Assembly (NCBI RefSeq): GCF_017875235.1 | Contig: NZ_JAGGMI010000004.1 | Span: 186,001-250,000, forward strand | Direction of reading: 5' to 3' | Source: Asticcacaulis solisilvae | GTDB lineage: Bacteria > Pseudomonadota > Alphaproteobacteria > Caulobacterales > Caulobacteraceae | DNA length: 64,000 nucleotides | Shown: piece after piece, positions 26,544 through 35,842 of the stretch | Layout: every line of letters begins with the position of its first letter | Numbering within the stretch: position 1 is the first letter of the stretch | Notes under the pieces: model-generated | What the model was told of the DNA's origin: nothing | The model's input: only the letters and a program-made list of their open reading frames with translations | Database searches by the model: none | Program-made: the position numbers and the translations under genes

Positions 26544-29500
26544 CTAGTACGTGTAACGTACGCCGAGATAGAACTTCCGGCCGCTCAGGCGATAGTCACC
26601 GACCAGATGCCGGTCGGTATGATCCCAGGTCACATTGGCCTGGTTGGTGAGGTTCAACCCCTCGAACGTTAGGACCAGGCCAGGCTTCAGTTTATAGCTG
26701 AAGGCACAGTCCCAGTAGGTCGCGGCGTCCACGCCGCTGGCATCGGCATTGTAAAGCCCCGGGACGGTTGTCAGATAGCTGTCGCGGTAATTGGTCGACA
26801 GCCGCGCCTGGATCGGCCCCCTGTCGTAATAAATCGAAGCATTGAAAGAATTGCGCGACAGATGCGTAAGGTCGGCCTCGACCACAGCGGAACCGGCGGC
26901 TGTCGTCGTCTGGTACTTCACCCGGCTTTCGACATAGGTGTAGTTGAACAGGACCCCCAGGCCCGACCAGGCGCCAGGCAGGAAGCGCAGTGGCTTCTGG
27001 TAGTTCAGTTCGACGCCGGTAAGTGGCCCGCCCGGGGTATTGACGACGCTTGAGATCGAAAACTCGTCGGCTGGCGTCGTGTCAGTCCCATTCAAGAGCT
27101 CCGCCGGCAGGCCCGTCGTCGAATAGGGCGCGATCCGCGTCACATTCTGAATAAAGGTAGATATGTCCTTATAGAAGAGGCCAAGGGCGACAAACTCGCC
27201 CTGCGCTGGATACCATTCGTAGGACAGGTCATAGCTGGTGCCGCGAAACGGCTCCAGGTTCGGGTTACCGGTCGTCACGAAGCGCCCCGCGCCCCGCACC
27301 GCGACATTGGTCGACTCCGCCAGGCTGGACAGGGGCGGACGCGCCATGACCCGGGCCGCACTGAAGCGGACCACCGTATTTGAATCCGGCTCCAGCGCCA
27401 TGTTCAACGACGGCAAGATGTCGTCATAGTGCCGGTTGGCCGTTGTCAGGACATAGCCCACGTCGTCGGTGTCATCGATCAGGTTGGTGTAGAAGATCGA
27501 ACGCTGGCGCGTCCGCACGGCACGCACGCCAACATTGCCGTGCCACGGCTTGCCGAACAGCTGGCGCCGGAAGTTCAACTGGGCATACACAGACAGGTCG
27601 TTTTCGGTCACCGCCATATTATAGCCGCGCGCCATAAGATTGGTGGTCGACAGGGCTGTGCGGCCACTGTTGGCGAACAGGTCATATTCCGCCACAAAGG
27701 CATCGATGTCGGGCTCAAGCCAGCAGCGCGCGGTACCGGCCGGCGGGGCGATGACGTCGAGGCCGCAGAAGGTCTGCGTCAGATCGGACATGCTTCGTGA
27801 TGGCGCCGGGAAATTCGACTGCCCCTGGTCAAACAGATAGGCGATACTCTGGAAGCTATAGCGCTTGGCTTCGATGCCCGTCACCAGATTGGCCTGATCG
27901 GACAAGATGTAGGTCGCCTTCAGCCGCGCCGTGTCATAGCCATAACGCGTATAGTTTGGGCGAAAGCGGATTTCGGGGCTGGTGCTGCCCGATCCGCCCG
28001 GAATGGTGACGCGCGGCCCGAAATACCAGTTGTCCGGGTTGGTCAGGTCGAAATTGTAGCTGATGGCCGGATTGTCCTGCCCCGTCTGGCGGATATCGTA
28101 GGAATAGCCGTCGACATTGTAGCGGTCGATCTGGGCAAAGATTTCGGTGTCGTTGTCGAAGTGCGACCGCGAGCCGGCGATAATGGCATCGACCGTCAGG
28201 CGCGGCGAGACCTGGTGCCGGACTGATATAGAAGCCTGGCGGAAGGTGGTGGAAAAATCTTCATACACCTGCTCGGAGCGGACATCGACATTGTCGAACA
28301 CGCCGTAGGTCAGGGTATTGTTCGCGTCGAGTTCGACGCGGCGCGGCACGATTTCCGGCTTGCCGCCCTGGGACGCCGCCCGGCTGAATCCGATCGCCTC
28401 CAGGAAGTGATCGTGGCGAACTGTGTGAAAGCGCGAATACAGCCAGTCGGCGGTGACCAGCGTCCTGTCCGACACCCGCCATTGCGCGCTGCCGGTCAGG
28501 CTGAAGCGGGTCTGGTCGCCGATCAGGTGGGTGTAGCGGTAAAACTGCGGATGATAGACGGTCTGCTGGTTGGCCAGGTCGTAGGCCGCCGTGGATGCCG
28601 CCAGGTCGTCGGCCGGCACGTCGCATATGCCCCCTGTGCCCGTCGTCGGCTTGCAGAAGCCGCCATTGGCCGTGCCCTGATTCCAATAGCCGCTATTGGC
28701 GCCCTGGATTTCCAGTGGCGTGGCGGCATAGGCCATGGCGACCAGAACGCCGAAACGGTCATTGGCGAAGGTATCGCTGACCATGGCAGTGGCGCGCGTG
28801 CCCACCCTCTGGTTCATGTCATTATAGCTGGCCTGGATGGCCATGGCGCGTTTCGGCCCCTTGCGGTCGAACGGCCGGGGCGTGGCCAGGCTGACCGTCG
28901 CGCCTAAAGAGCCTTCCGGCAGGTCGGCGCGCGACGTCTTCTGGACATCAACGCGGTTGAAAATCTCCGACGGGAAGACATTAAAGTCAAAACCACGCCC
29001 GCGATTTGTGCCCTGGCTCAGGCCATCGGTCGCGGCCTGAGCCTCGACGCCGTTGATTTCGACGCGGGTGAAATCGGCGCCCAGCCCGCGCACCGACACC
29101 GACCGGCCCTCCCCCTGGTCGCGGCTGATGGCGACGCCCGACACGCGCTGGATGGCCTCGGCCATGTTGTTGTCGGGGAACTTGGCCATGTCCTCGGCCA
29201 CGATGGTGTCGGCGATTCCCCCAGAGCTGCGCTTCAGGCGAATTGCCATCTCCAGGCTGCTGCGATAGCCCGTGACCACGACAACGGGGGACTCGACGAC
29301 CGGCGCATCCAGCGTCTCCACCGGCTTCGCCGCCACAATGCGCGGCGGCGTCCGGGCAGGGCCACTTACCGCTGTTTTCACGACATAGGTACCGCCGGCC
29401 TGGGTGTAGCTGAGATCAGTGCCGGCCAGGAGGCGCTGCAGCGCTTCGCCCACCGAAAGCGCCCCTCGAATGGCGGGCGCCTGCCGGTTGGACACGGCAT

Positions 29501-29675
29501 CCGGCGAAAACACGATATTGGTCCGCCCGGCCCGGGCGACTTTCAGGAGGGAGTCCGACAAGGCGCCGGGTGGCACGTCGAAGGTAATGCGCGTTTGCGC
29601 GTGCGCACAGGCCACGGCCATAATGGCCGACGCCACGGCGACGCTTCCGCCAAAAAGCTGCGCGCGAAACTTCAT
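26544..29675 (-). CDS. TonB-dependent transducer with STN signalling domain
   Basis: A 1043-residue receptor. After a signal peptide (ending CAHAQ) the STN domain (about residues 28-100) reads FDVPPGALSDSLLKVARAGRTNIVF and ALSVGEALQRLLAGTDLSY. The plug follows, with VVVVTGYRSSLEMAIRLKR, IVAEDMAKFPDNNMAEAIQR and RSVSVRGLGADFTRVEING. The barrel ends KFYLGVRYTY. An STN domain means the receptor reports ligand binding to a FecR-type anti-sigma factor. Those genes lie immediately upstream (29803-31268) on the same strand, so the three form a cell-surface signalling operon. The neighbours suggest a phosphoester rather than an iron ligand, but that is inference. Confidence 0.94.
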   Translation of the reverse strand: MKFRAQLFGGSVAVASAIMAVACAHAQTRITFDVPPGALSDSLLKVARAGRTNIVFSPDAVSNRQAPAIRGALSVGEALQRLLAGTDLSYTQAGGTYVVKTAVSGPARTPPRIVAAKPVETLDAPVVESPVVVVTGYRSSLEMAIRLKRSSGGIADTIVAEDMAKFPDNNMAEAIQRVSGVAISRDQGEGRSVSVRGLGADFTRVEINGVEAQAATDGLSQGTNRGRGFDFNVFPSEIFNRVDVQKTSRADLPEGSLGATVSLATPRPFDRKGPKRAMAIQASYNDMNQRVGTRATAMVSDTFANDRFGVLVAMAYAATPLEIQGANSGYWNQGTANGGFCKPTTGTGGICDVPADDLAASTAAYDLANQQTVYHPQFYRYTHLIGDQTRFSLTGSAQWRVSDRTLVTADWLYSRFHTVRHDHFLEAIGFSRAASQGGKPEIVPRRVELDANNTLTYGVFDNVDVRSEQVYEDFSTTFRQASISVRHQVSPRLTVDAIIAGSRSHFDNDTEIFAQIDRYNVDGYSYDIRQTGQDNPAISYNFDLTNPDNWYFGPRVTIPGGSGSTSPEIRFRPNYTRYGYDTARLKATYILSDQANLVTGIEAKRYSFQSIAYLFDQGQSNFPAPSRSMSDLTQTFCGLDVIAPPAGTARCWLEPDIDAFVAEYDLFANSGRTALSTTNLMARGYNMAVTENDLSVYAQLNFRRQLFGKPWHGNVGVRAVRTRQRSIFYTNLIDDTDDVGYVLTTANRHYDDILPSLNMALEPDSNTVVRFSAARVMARPPLSSLAESTNVAVRGAGRFVTTGNPNLEPFRGTSYDLSYEWYPAQGEFVALGLFYKDISTFIQNVTRIAPYSTTGLPAELLNGTDTTPADEFSISSVVNTPGGPLTGVELNYQKPLRFLPGAWSGLGVLFNYTYVESRVKYQTTTAAGSAVVEADLTHLSRNSFNASIYYDRGPIQARLSTNYRDSYLTTVPGLYNADASGVDAATYWDCAFSYKLKPGLVLTFEGLNLTNQANVTWDHTDRHLVGDYRLSGRKFYLGVRYTY

Positions 29676-29802
29676 ATCCCTGCCCGGTATGACGGGCGCT
29701 ATTCTTGTTGTGACGCCCGCCGCAATGAAACGGCGCCGACATGACCGAAACCGTCACAACAGCTATGACACAGGCGTGTCCGGACCGGAAGCGATTAGAA
29801 AC

Positions 29803-30795
29803 TTACCGCGTCAATTCGATCGCCGATGCGGTCCGGCGGACACGGACGCCGTTCAGTTCGGCCACGGCGGTGGCGAAATCGGCCGGGCGGTTGATCTTGA
29901 ACAGGCCCGACACGCGCGTGCGCGCCACCACAGCATCGGTGACGACAATCTTGGTGGCGCCATAGCGGTTCAGCTCATTGGCGGCGTCGAGGATGGTGGT
30001 GTCCTTGAAGACCACCTCGCCCTGACGCCACGCGACCATGGCCGAGACAGACGGCCGGTCGACCATCAGGTTGCCGGCGCCATCGACCGTGGCGCGTTCG
30101 CCCGGCGCCAGGATGACCTGGGGCCGGAAGTCCGATCCGCCGTCGGCCGAAGTCACGCGGTTGCTGAGCTCGACCTTGCCCCGGACAAGCGTCACCCACA
30201 GGTGGTTGGGCTCGCGGCGCACAACGAAGGAGGTGCCCAGCGCCTTGACCTGCTCCTGTCCGGCCAGGACGGTAAAGGGCCTCTGCGGGTTATGCGCGAC
30301 GTCGAACATGGCTTCACCGCGCACCAGCTCCAGGTGCCGGCGGTCGCTATGATAGGTGACCAGCACCTTGCTATCGGTATTGAGCGCCAACTGCGAACCG
30401 TCGGCAAGCGTCGCGACGTGCTGCTGGCCGACGCCGGTTTCGTAGATTTCGGTCCTGGCCGACGACAGGTATATGCCTCCCAGGACAAAGGCCGCGGCAG
30501 CCACGGCGGCCGCAATACCGATGGCGAAAGTACGGCGCTGCGGCTGCGCCTTTCGGCGCGGGACGTCATTGGCGGGCTGGCGCTGAAAGGCGGTGGCGCC
30601 CGGCAGGATTTCCCACAGGTCGGTCACCTGCTGAAAGGCCGTCTCGTGCGCCGGGTCGGCCTTCAACCAGGCCTGGAACGCGGCATCGGTATGGGCCGTG
30701 CGGTCGTCGTCCTGAAGCCGGAACAGCCAGGCCGCCGCTTCGGCGTCGATCTCATCGCGCCGCTTCGTTTCTGGGGGCGTCTCCGGGCTCACCAT
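29803..30795 (-). CDS. FecR-family anti-sigma factor
   Basis: A 330-residue inner-membrane regulator. The N-terminal cytoplasmic part has WLFRLQDDDRTAHTDAAFQAWLKADPAHETAF, the usual sigma-binding DUF4880 helix bundle. One membrane segment (about residues 88-108, FAIGIAAAVAAAAFVLGGIYL) leads to the periplasmic FecR domain with YETGVGQQHVATLADGSQLALN. The C-terminus (LFKINRPADFATAVAELNGVRV) is a short STN-like tail. I choose the ATG at 30795, which overlaps the sigma factor stop (ATGGTGA); a GTG twelve bases earlier is also possible. It should bind the sigma factor and receive the signal from the STN domain of the downstream TBDR. Confidence 0.93.
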   Translation of the reverse strand: MVSPETPPETKRRDEIDAEAAAWLFRLQDDDRTAHTDAAFQAWLKADPAHETAFQQVTDLWEILPGATAFQRQPANDVPRRKAQPQRRTFAIGIAAAVAAAAFVLGGIYLSSARTEIYETGVGQQHVATLADGSQLALNTDSKVLVTYHSDRRHLELVRGEAMFDVAHNPQRPFTVLAGQEQVKALGTSFVVRREPNHLWVTLVRGKVELSNRVTSADGGSDFRPQVILAPGERATVDGAGNLMVDRPSVSAMVAWRQGEVVFKDTTILDAANELNRYGATKIVVTDAVVARTRVSGLFKINRPADFATAVAELNGVRVRRTASAIELTR

Positions 30796-31268
30796 CCGTC
30801 CATCCACTTCTTCAATTCCAGGGTCGCCCGGATAATCTGTTTTTGCACGGCGGCGGGCGTCATGCCCTCGCTGCGTGCGATCTCTTCAAAACTCGTCCCC
30901 TCCAGCCTTCGGCTGAGCAGCATGCGCCGCGTCCGTTCCGGCAGGCGGTCCAGCCCCTCGGCCGCGCGGCGCAGTTTCGCTCTCGCCTGCATGGCCTCCT
31001 CGGCGGAAGGCGCGTCGTCCGGCACCGGCATGAAGTCCGACGCCATGTCGACAAAGGGCGAGTGCTTGCGCCGCCTGGCCTTGTCGCGCGAGAGGTTGAC
31101 GGCCGTCGTCACCAGCATGGCTTCACGCGACTTGACAACTTCTCTTTGCTCGTAGGCCTGCACGCGCAGAAACGCTTCCTGAATGAGATCGTCGGCATCC
31201 TGGGTCAGAACGCCTTTCCTGAGGACAGCGCGCCGGGCCTTTTCAAGCATGTCTGTTAAACTACGCAT
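30789..31268 (-). CDS. ECF sigma factor, FecI-like
   Basis: A 159-residue sigma factor. Region 2 shows DADDLIQEAFLRVQAYEQ and region 4 shows LDRLPERTRRMLLSRRLEGTSFEEIARSEGMTPAAVQKQII, with a helix-turn-helix near the C-terminus. This is the arrangement of FecI-type ECF factors, which direct transcription of their partner TBDR when the receptor is occupied. It is first in the sigma, FecR, STN-TBDR operon. A palindrome (31341-31352) lies upstream in the region shared with the divergent PHP gene. Confidence 0.94.
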   Translation of the reverse strand: MRSLTDMLEKARRAVLRKGVLTQDADDLIQEAFLRVQAYEQREVVKSREAMLVTTAVNLSRDKARRRKHSPFVDMASDFMPVPDDAPSAEEAMQARAKLRRAAEGLDRLPERTRRMLLSRRLEGTSFEEIARSEGMTPAAVQKQIIRATLELKKWMDGW

Positions 31269-31340
31269 GTGGTCCGTCGACTGTCCCCAAGACCAAGACG
31301 AATTTCAAGGCTGCAGCGGACACAGTCTGAAATTTTATTT

Positions 31341-31352
31341 CTGAAATTTCAG
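31341..31352. promoter_or_regulatory. Palindrome between sigma factor and PHP gene
   Basis: CTGAAATTTCAG is a perfect 12-base palindrome, and the same half, CTGAAATTT, occurs again at 31327-31335. It lies 73 bases before the sigma factor start and 72 bases before the PHP gene start. It could control both genes, but the protein that would bind it is unknown. Confidence 0.3.
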
Positions 31353-31423
31353 CGGCCCGGCATGTAATATAGCTGTCACCACGGCGCAGTATCGCACCCT
31401 TATAGTTCACACAAGGTGTCCGG

Positions 31424-32806
31424 ATGCGCAGTTGTCTCCTCGTCTCGTCGGCTTTTATGGCCGGGTTCCTCTCTCCGCTAAGCGCAGGCGCAGGTGAGCG
31501 CCATTGGCTGGCGGGCGATCACCACGTCCACAGCCACTATTCCGGGCGCTATGTCGACGGCGTCTACAAGCTGGGCGCCGACGGTATCTATCCGCTGGCC
31601 AGGAACGCCGAAATGGCGCGCGGCTTCGGCGTCCGCTGGCTGGTCGCCATCGACCATGGCGGGCTTGGCCTGTCGCGCCAGCGCTTCGAACAGCAGTATC
31701 CGGAACTTCTTGCCTCGCGCGCAGCGGTGCCCGAGGTCATCCAGTTCCACGGCATGGAGCTGGATACGCCGGGCGGCGACCATTCCAGCCTGATCATGCC
31801 ACTGACGCCTTCCGAAGGCGAGACGCTGCGGTCGCTGGAAAGCCGCTATGCCGCCGACGAGGTCGAGGACCCGGCGCGCGACGATACCGCGAAAATGCTG
31901 CAGGCCCTGGTCGAGATGCGAAACGCTTCGCCTCGCCCGCTGGTCTTCGCCAATCATCCGTCGCGGTCGGCCAAGGGTGTGACGAACTATCACGGCCATA
32001 CGCCGCGCGAACTGCGCGCGTGGAATGACACGGCGCCAGAAGTGGCGGTCGGCATGGAGGGAGCGCCGGGTCACCAGGGCACATCGCTGAAGCCGAACGC
32101 CACCCCCGAAACCCTGCGCAAGCGTGGCTACTACGTCAACTCGCCGACCTTCGGCGGCTTCGACGCCATGACGGCGACGGTCGGCGGCGTGTGGGACTCG
32201 TTCCTCGGCGAAGGCCGCCACTTCTGGATCACGGCGACCTCGGACTCGCACCGCAATATCGCCGACGGCGGCGAGGACTTCTGGCCCGGCCAGTACGCCA
32301 AGACCTATGTGCTGGCGCGCCCCGAGGCTGACGACATCATGGACGGTTTGCGCCATGGCCGCATCTTCGTCACCACGGGTGATTTGATCAGTGCACTGAA
32401 TATCAACGTCGCGGGTGCCGGCATCGGCGAGACGGCGACGGTCAAGACCGACCAGACCGTGAAGGTTTCGATCACCGTTCGCGACCCGGCAGGTGCCAAC
32501 GCCCATGGCGACCGTCCTGACGTCAGGCGCATCGACCTGATCATCGGCGACGTCACCGGCCCAGCCGCGCCGGACGCCGACCGGAACCCGACAACCAGGG
32601 TCGTCAAGCGCTTCACCGCCGCCGACTGGACGCGCCACGGCGAAACCTTCACCCTGTCATACACCTTCAAGGCGACAAAGGACGGCTATCTGCGGCTGCG
32701 CGGGACGTCCACGGACGAACTGGAGCCGCAGCCCGATCCGATCGGCGAAAACCCGTGGCCGGACCTATGGTTCTATTCAAACCCGGTCTTCATCGACGTG
32801 AAATAA
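31424..32806 (+). CDS. Exported PHP-domain metal-dependent phosphoesterase
   Basis: A 460-residue protein with a Sec signal peptide (about 24 residues, ending AGAG). The metal-binding His and Asp clusters of the PHP fold are clear: AGDHHVHSHYSG, LVAIDHGGLGL, FHGMELDTPGGDH, VFANHPSRSAKG and ATSDSHRNIADGG. A beta-rich C-terminal domain (about residues 320-460) follows. PHP enzymes hydrolyse phosphoesters with two or three metal ions. Export places this one in the periplasm or outside. It is transcribed away from the FecI unit, faces a TBDR across a shared terminator, and is near a PI-PLC-like gene. The substrate is unknown. Confidence 0.87.
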   Translation: MRSCLLVSSAFMAGFLSPLSAGAGERHWLAGDHHVHSHYSGRYVDGVYKLGADGIYPLARNAEMARGFGVRWLVAIDHGGLGLSRQRFEQQYPELLASRAAVPEVIQFHGMELDTPGGDHSSLIMPLTPSEGETLRSLESRYAADEVEDPARDDTAKMLQALVEMRNASPRPLVFANHPSRSAKGVTNYHGHTPRELRAWNDTAPEVAVGMEGAPGHQGTSLKPNATPETLRKRGYYVNSPTFGGFDAMTATVGGVWDSFLGEGRHFWITATSDSHRNIADGGEDFWPGQYAKTYVLARPEADDIMDGLRHGRIFVTTGDLISALNINVAGAGIGETATVKTDQTVKVSITVRDPAGANAHGDRPDVRRIDLIIGDVTGPAAPDADRNPTTRVVKRFTAADWTRHGETFTLSYTFKATKDGYLRLRGTSTDELEPQPDPIGENPWPDLWFYSNPVFIDVK

Positions 32807-32810
32807 AAAA

Positions 32811-32838
32811 GACCCCCGAAGCCAGGCTTCGGGGGTTT
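32811..32838. terminator. Bidirectional rho-independent terminator
   Basis: The arms CCCCCGAAGCC (32813-32823) and GGCTTCGGGGG pair almost without loop. A-runs lie before the hairpin and TTT after it, so it can stop the PHP transcript going right and the TBDR transcript going left. Confidence 0.85.
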
Positions 32839-32883
32839 CGAGTTACGGGAAGACGGCCCTTGCGAACCGCCCCCTCGCTTTAA

Positions 32884-35643
32884 TCAGAACTGCATGTTGA
32901 CGCCGACGAAGTAGGTCGAGCCGCTGGTCGTCGTGTTCCACAGGCGGCGCGCGCCCTTGGAGCCGGCGTTCGGCCAGAAACTGTTGTACTGGACTTCGCG
33001 TTCGTCGGTCAGGTTGATGGCGTCGAAGGTCAGGCGGATCTTCGGCGTCAGCTGATAGAAGGCCGCCGCGTCGACATAGGTGGTGTCTTCGAAGCCACCG
33101 CCATCGATCGTGTAGTCCGAACGGTAGTTCGACGACACGCGCGCGCCCCACTTCGAGGTTTCATAATAGAGCGTCATGTTGGCGTTGACGTCCGACATAC
33201 CCCAGATGGCGCCCTTTTCTTCAACGCCCTGAATGGTGTTGGTCGTCTCGGAGTCGACCAGGGTCACGTTGGTGACGACGCCCAGATTGTTGAACGGCGA
33301 CGGCAGGAAGAAGAAGTCCGTCTGGCCGCTCAGCTCGATGCCGCTCAGTTCGGCGTCGCGCAGGTTGACCGGGCGAGTGTACTCGTTGACATTGCTGCTG
33401 CCCGTCACGCCGGCGGCAAGGCCATCCGGCAGGCCCGTGGATTCGTACGAGACGTTGGTGACCTTCTTGCTGACGATAAAGCCGTCGATTGTCTTGCTGA
33501 AGACGCCGGCCGTGATCATGCCGACGCTGCCGAAATACCATTCACCCGATAGGTCGAACTCGTCCGACATGTAGGGCTTCAGGTTCGGGTTGCCGGTCGA
33601 CACGGTGATGGTGTTGGTCGTGGTGTCGTTGCTGACCGAACCGTTCATGGCGTAGGCCGTCAGCGACGGACGGTTCAGGTTCTGGGCGGCGGCGGCGCGG
33701 ATCTGGAAGCTGTCCGAGATTTCCAGGACGGCGTTCAAGGCCGGCAGGGTGCCCGAATAGGACTTCTGTACGGTCACCGGCGTGGTCACGCCCTTGACGC
33801 TCATGAAGCCGGTCGAGGTCAGTTCGGTGTCGTAGCCGCGCAGGCCGGCGTTGCCGCGGACCGGCTTGCCGAACAGCGTGCCCCGGAAGTCGAGCTGCAG
33901 GTAGGCCGCGTTGGTGTCTTCCTCGACGCTGTAGTCGTTGGCGGCGACCTTGTTGACCGTGCGGGTCACGCCGTAATGTTGCAGGGCGCGGTCGAAGTCG
34001 GCGATGATCCAGTCCTGGTCGTCGTGGTCGGTGAACAGGACGGCATAGGCGTTGACCTTGTCGTCCGGACGGCTGCCCCAGGTGCCGTTTTCCCACTCGG
34101 CCTTCAGCACGTCGTCATTGGTGTAGGAGCTGCCCGAGTTCTTGAAACCGCGGTTCGACAGACCGCCCTTCAGCGTGAAGTTGTCGTTGAAGACGTAGGC
34201 GAGATTGATCTCGGCATTGTCGAGTTCCGTCATCTGGAAGGTCGACGAGAAGTCGATTTCGTGGGCGCGGTAGTTGTTGGCGTCCTTGGTGTCCCACTTG
34301 TAGGTGTTGTAGGCGTAGTACGGGTCCTGGGTATAGTCCGTGACCAGGCCGCCGAAGGCTTCCATGTAGAACTTGTCGGAATAGGGCAGGTTATATTCCG
34401 ACTTTTCGCGGCCGATATGTCCGTTGATGTTCAGCTTGTCCGACACCTGCCAGTCGCCGGTCAGGACCAGTTGGTTGAAGATGTTCTCTGCGCGCTGGCG
34501 GCGGGTCTCGGTGGCGAAGACCGTGTTGTCGACGTCAGCATAGACGATCGAGTTGTATTCGTCGTACTTGATGCTGTTGAGCGACGGCGGCTGCTGCGCG
34601 CTGGCGGCTATCCCTGAGTGCTTCATGGCGGTGCCGAGGATGGTCGAACCGACCGAGGCGCGCGTCGCCAGGTGCAGTTCGTCGCGGTCATTGCTGAATT
34701 CGCCGTGCAGGTGATCCAGCGTAAAGGTCATGTTTTCGACCGGACGCCACTGGATGGCGGCGGTGACGCCCAGGCGCTCCTGTTCCGAACCCCAAACCGA
34801 CAGGCGGTTGCCGCGCTGGAAGACCAGGTCGCCGTTGATCGCCTTGGCCTGGTCGGCGGCGCTCAGCTTGGTGACGTTAGCGGCCAGGGCCTTCTGGATG
34901 CCGGCGCCATAGGTGTTGTAACCCTGCTCTTCGGTGCGGCGCTTGCCGTAGGCGACCGAGATCAGCGCGCCGAACTGGTCGTCCCAGTTGTAGGACAGCA
35001 TGACGGCGCCGCGCGGCTGGAAGTCTTCCGTGGCCGAGTTGGTTCCGCCCTGGATCGAGGCCGCGCCCTTGAAGCCGTGGCGGTAGTCGAACGGCTTGGC
35101 GGTGTAGAGGCCGACCGTGCCGGCCATGCCGCCTTCGTCCTGCTCGGCCGAGAACGACTTGCGGACATCGACCTTCTTGAACAGGTCCGAGGCGAACAGG
35201 TTGAAATCGAAGGCGCGGTCGCGCGAGGTCTGGCCGCGGCTGTCCATCGGCGAGTCGACGTTGCCGAGGACTTCCATGCCGTTCAGCTGGACGCGGGTGA
35301 AGTCGGGGCCGAGGCCACGCAGGGACACGCGGCGGCCTTCGCCGCCTTCGCGGTTGATGGCAACGCCCGGCAGGCGCTGGAGAGACTCAGCCAGGTTCAG
35401 GTCGGGGAACTTGGCCATGTCTTCGGCGACGATGGTGTCAGAGGTGATGTCGGCGGTCTTCTTGGCCTGGCGGGCGGCGCCCAGCGAGCGGCGAAAGCCG
35501 CGCACGACGACTTCGGATGAGGCGCCGTCGGAAGCCGTGGCGGCAGTGTCGGCGGCGGCTTGTGCAAAGGCGGCCGGCGCCAGCAGCGACAGCGTCACAC
35601 CGAGCGCGGTGCCTGCCAGAAGAAGGTTGGTGGATTTGGACAT
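32884..35643 (-). CDS. TonB-dependent receptor near phosphoesterase genes
   Basis: A 919-residue receptor. The start at 35643 (MSKSTNLLLAG) has a good AAGGGGAA ribosome site and gives a signal peptide ending AAFAQ. The plug includes SEVVVRGFRRSLGAARQAKK, IVAEDMAKFPDLNLAESLQRLPGVAIN and RRVSLRGLGPDFTRVQLNG; the barrel ends TYFVGVNMQF. There is no STN domain. The gene sits between an exported PHP phosphoesterase and an exported PI-PLC-like enzyme, which starts 199 bases away on the other strand. The receptor may import the products of those enzymes. A Fe-siderophore role looks less likely, since no siderophore genes are near. Confidence 0.93.
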   Translation of the reverse strand: MSKSTNLLLAGTALGVTLSLLAPAAFAQAAADTAATASDGASSEVVVRGFRRSLGAARQAKKTADITSDTIVAEDMAKFPDLNLAESLQRLPGVAINREGGEGRRVSLRGLGPDFTRVQLNGMEVLGNVDSPMDSRGQTSRDRAFDFNLFASDLFKKVDVRKSFSAEQDEGGMAGTVGLYTAKPFDYRHGFKGAASIQGGTNSATEDFQPRGAVMLSYNWDDQFGALISVAYGKRRTEEQGYNTYGAGIQKALAANVTKLSAADQAKAINGDLVFQRGNRLSVWGSEQERLGVTAAIQWRPVENMTFTLDHLHGEFSNDRDELHLATRASVGSTILGTAMKHSGIAASAQQPPSLNSIKYDEYNSIVYADVDNTVFATETRRQRAENIFNQLVLTGDWQVSDKLNINGHIGREKSEYNLPYSDKFYMEAFGGLVTDYTQDPYYAYNTYKWDTKDANNYRAHEIDFSSTFQMTELDNAEINLAYVFNDNFTLKGGLSNRGFKNSGSSYTNDDVLKAEWENGTWGSRPDDKVNAYAVLFTDHDDQDWIIADFDRALQHYGVTRTVNKVAANDYSVEEDTNAAYLQLDFRGTLFGKPVRGNAGLRGYDTELTSTGFMSVKGVTTPVTVQKSYSGTLPALNAVLEISDSFQIRAAAAQNLNRPSLTAYAMNGSVSNDTTTNTITVSTGNPNLKPYMSDEFDLSGEWYFGSVGMITAGVFSKTIDGFIVSKKVTNVSYESTGLPDGLAAGVTGSSNVNEYTRPVNLRDAELSGIELSGQTDFFFLPSPFNNLGVVTNVTLVDSETTNTIQGVEEKGAIWGMSDVNANMTLYYETSKWGARVSSNYRSDYTIDGGGFEDTTYVDAAAFYQLTPKIRLTFDAINLTDEREVQYNSFWPNAGSKGARRLWNTTTSGSTYFVGVNMQF

Positions 35644-35842
35644 GATGCATTCCCCTTGCCGCCGGAATGGGAGGATGGCGGCATCGGGGTGGCCGGTAGG
35701 TGTCAATTGTGAAGCCGGCGTTGCAATCGTGTTAAGGATTTTTGAATCATGGCGTTATGTGGCACATGATTGTCGATCGATGTCATTTTGTCATGTTGGG
35801 GTGGTATCGGCGCTACACCACCTTACCTTACGGAAGCTCCCC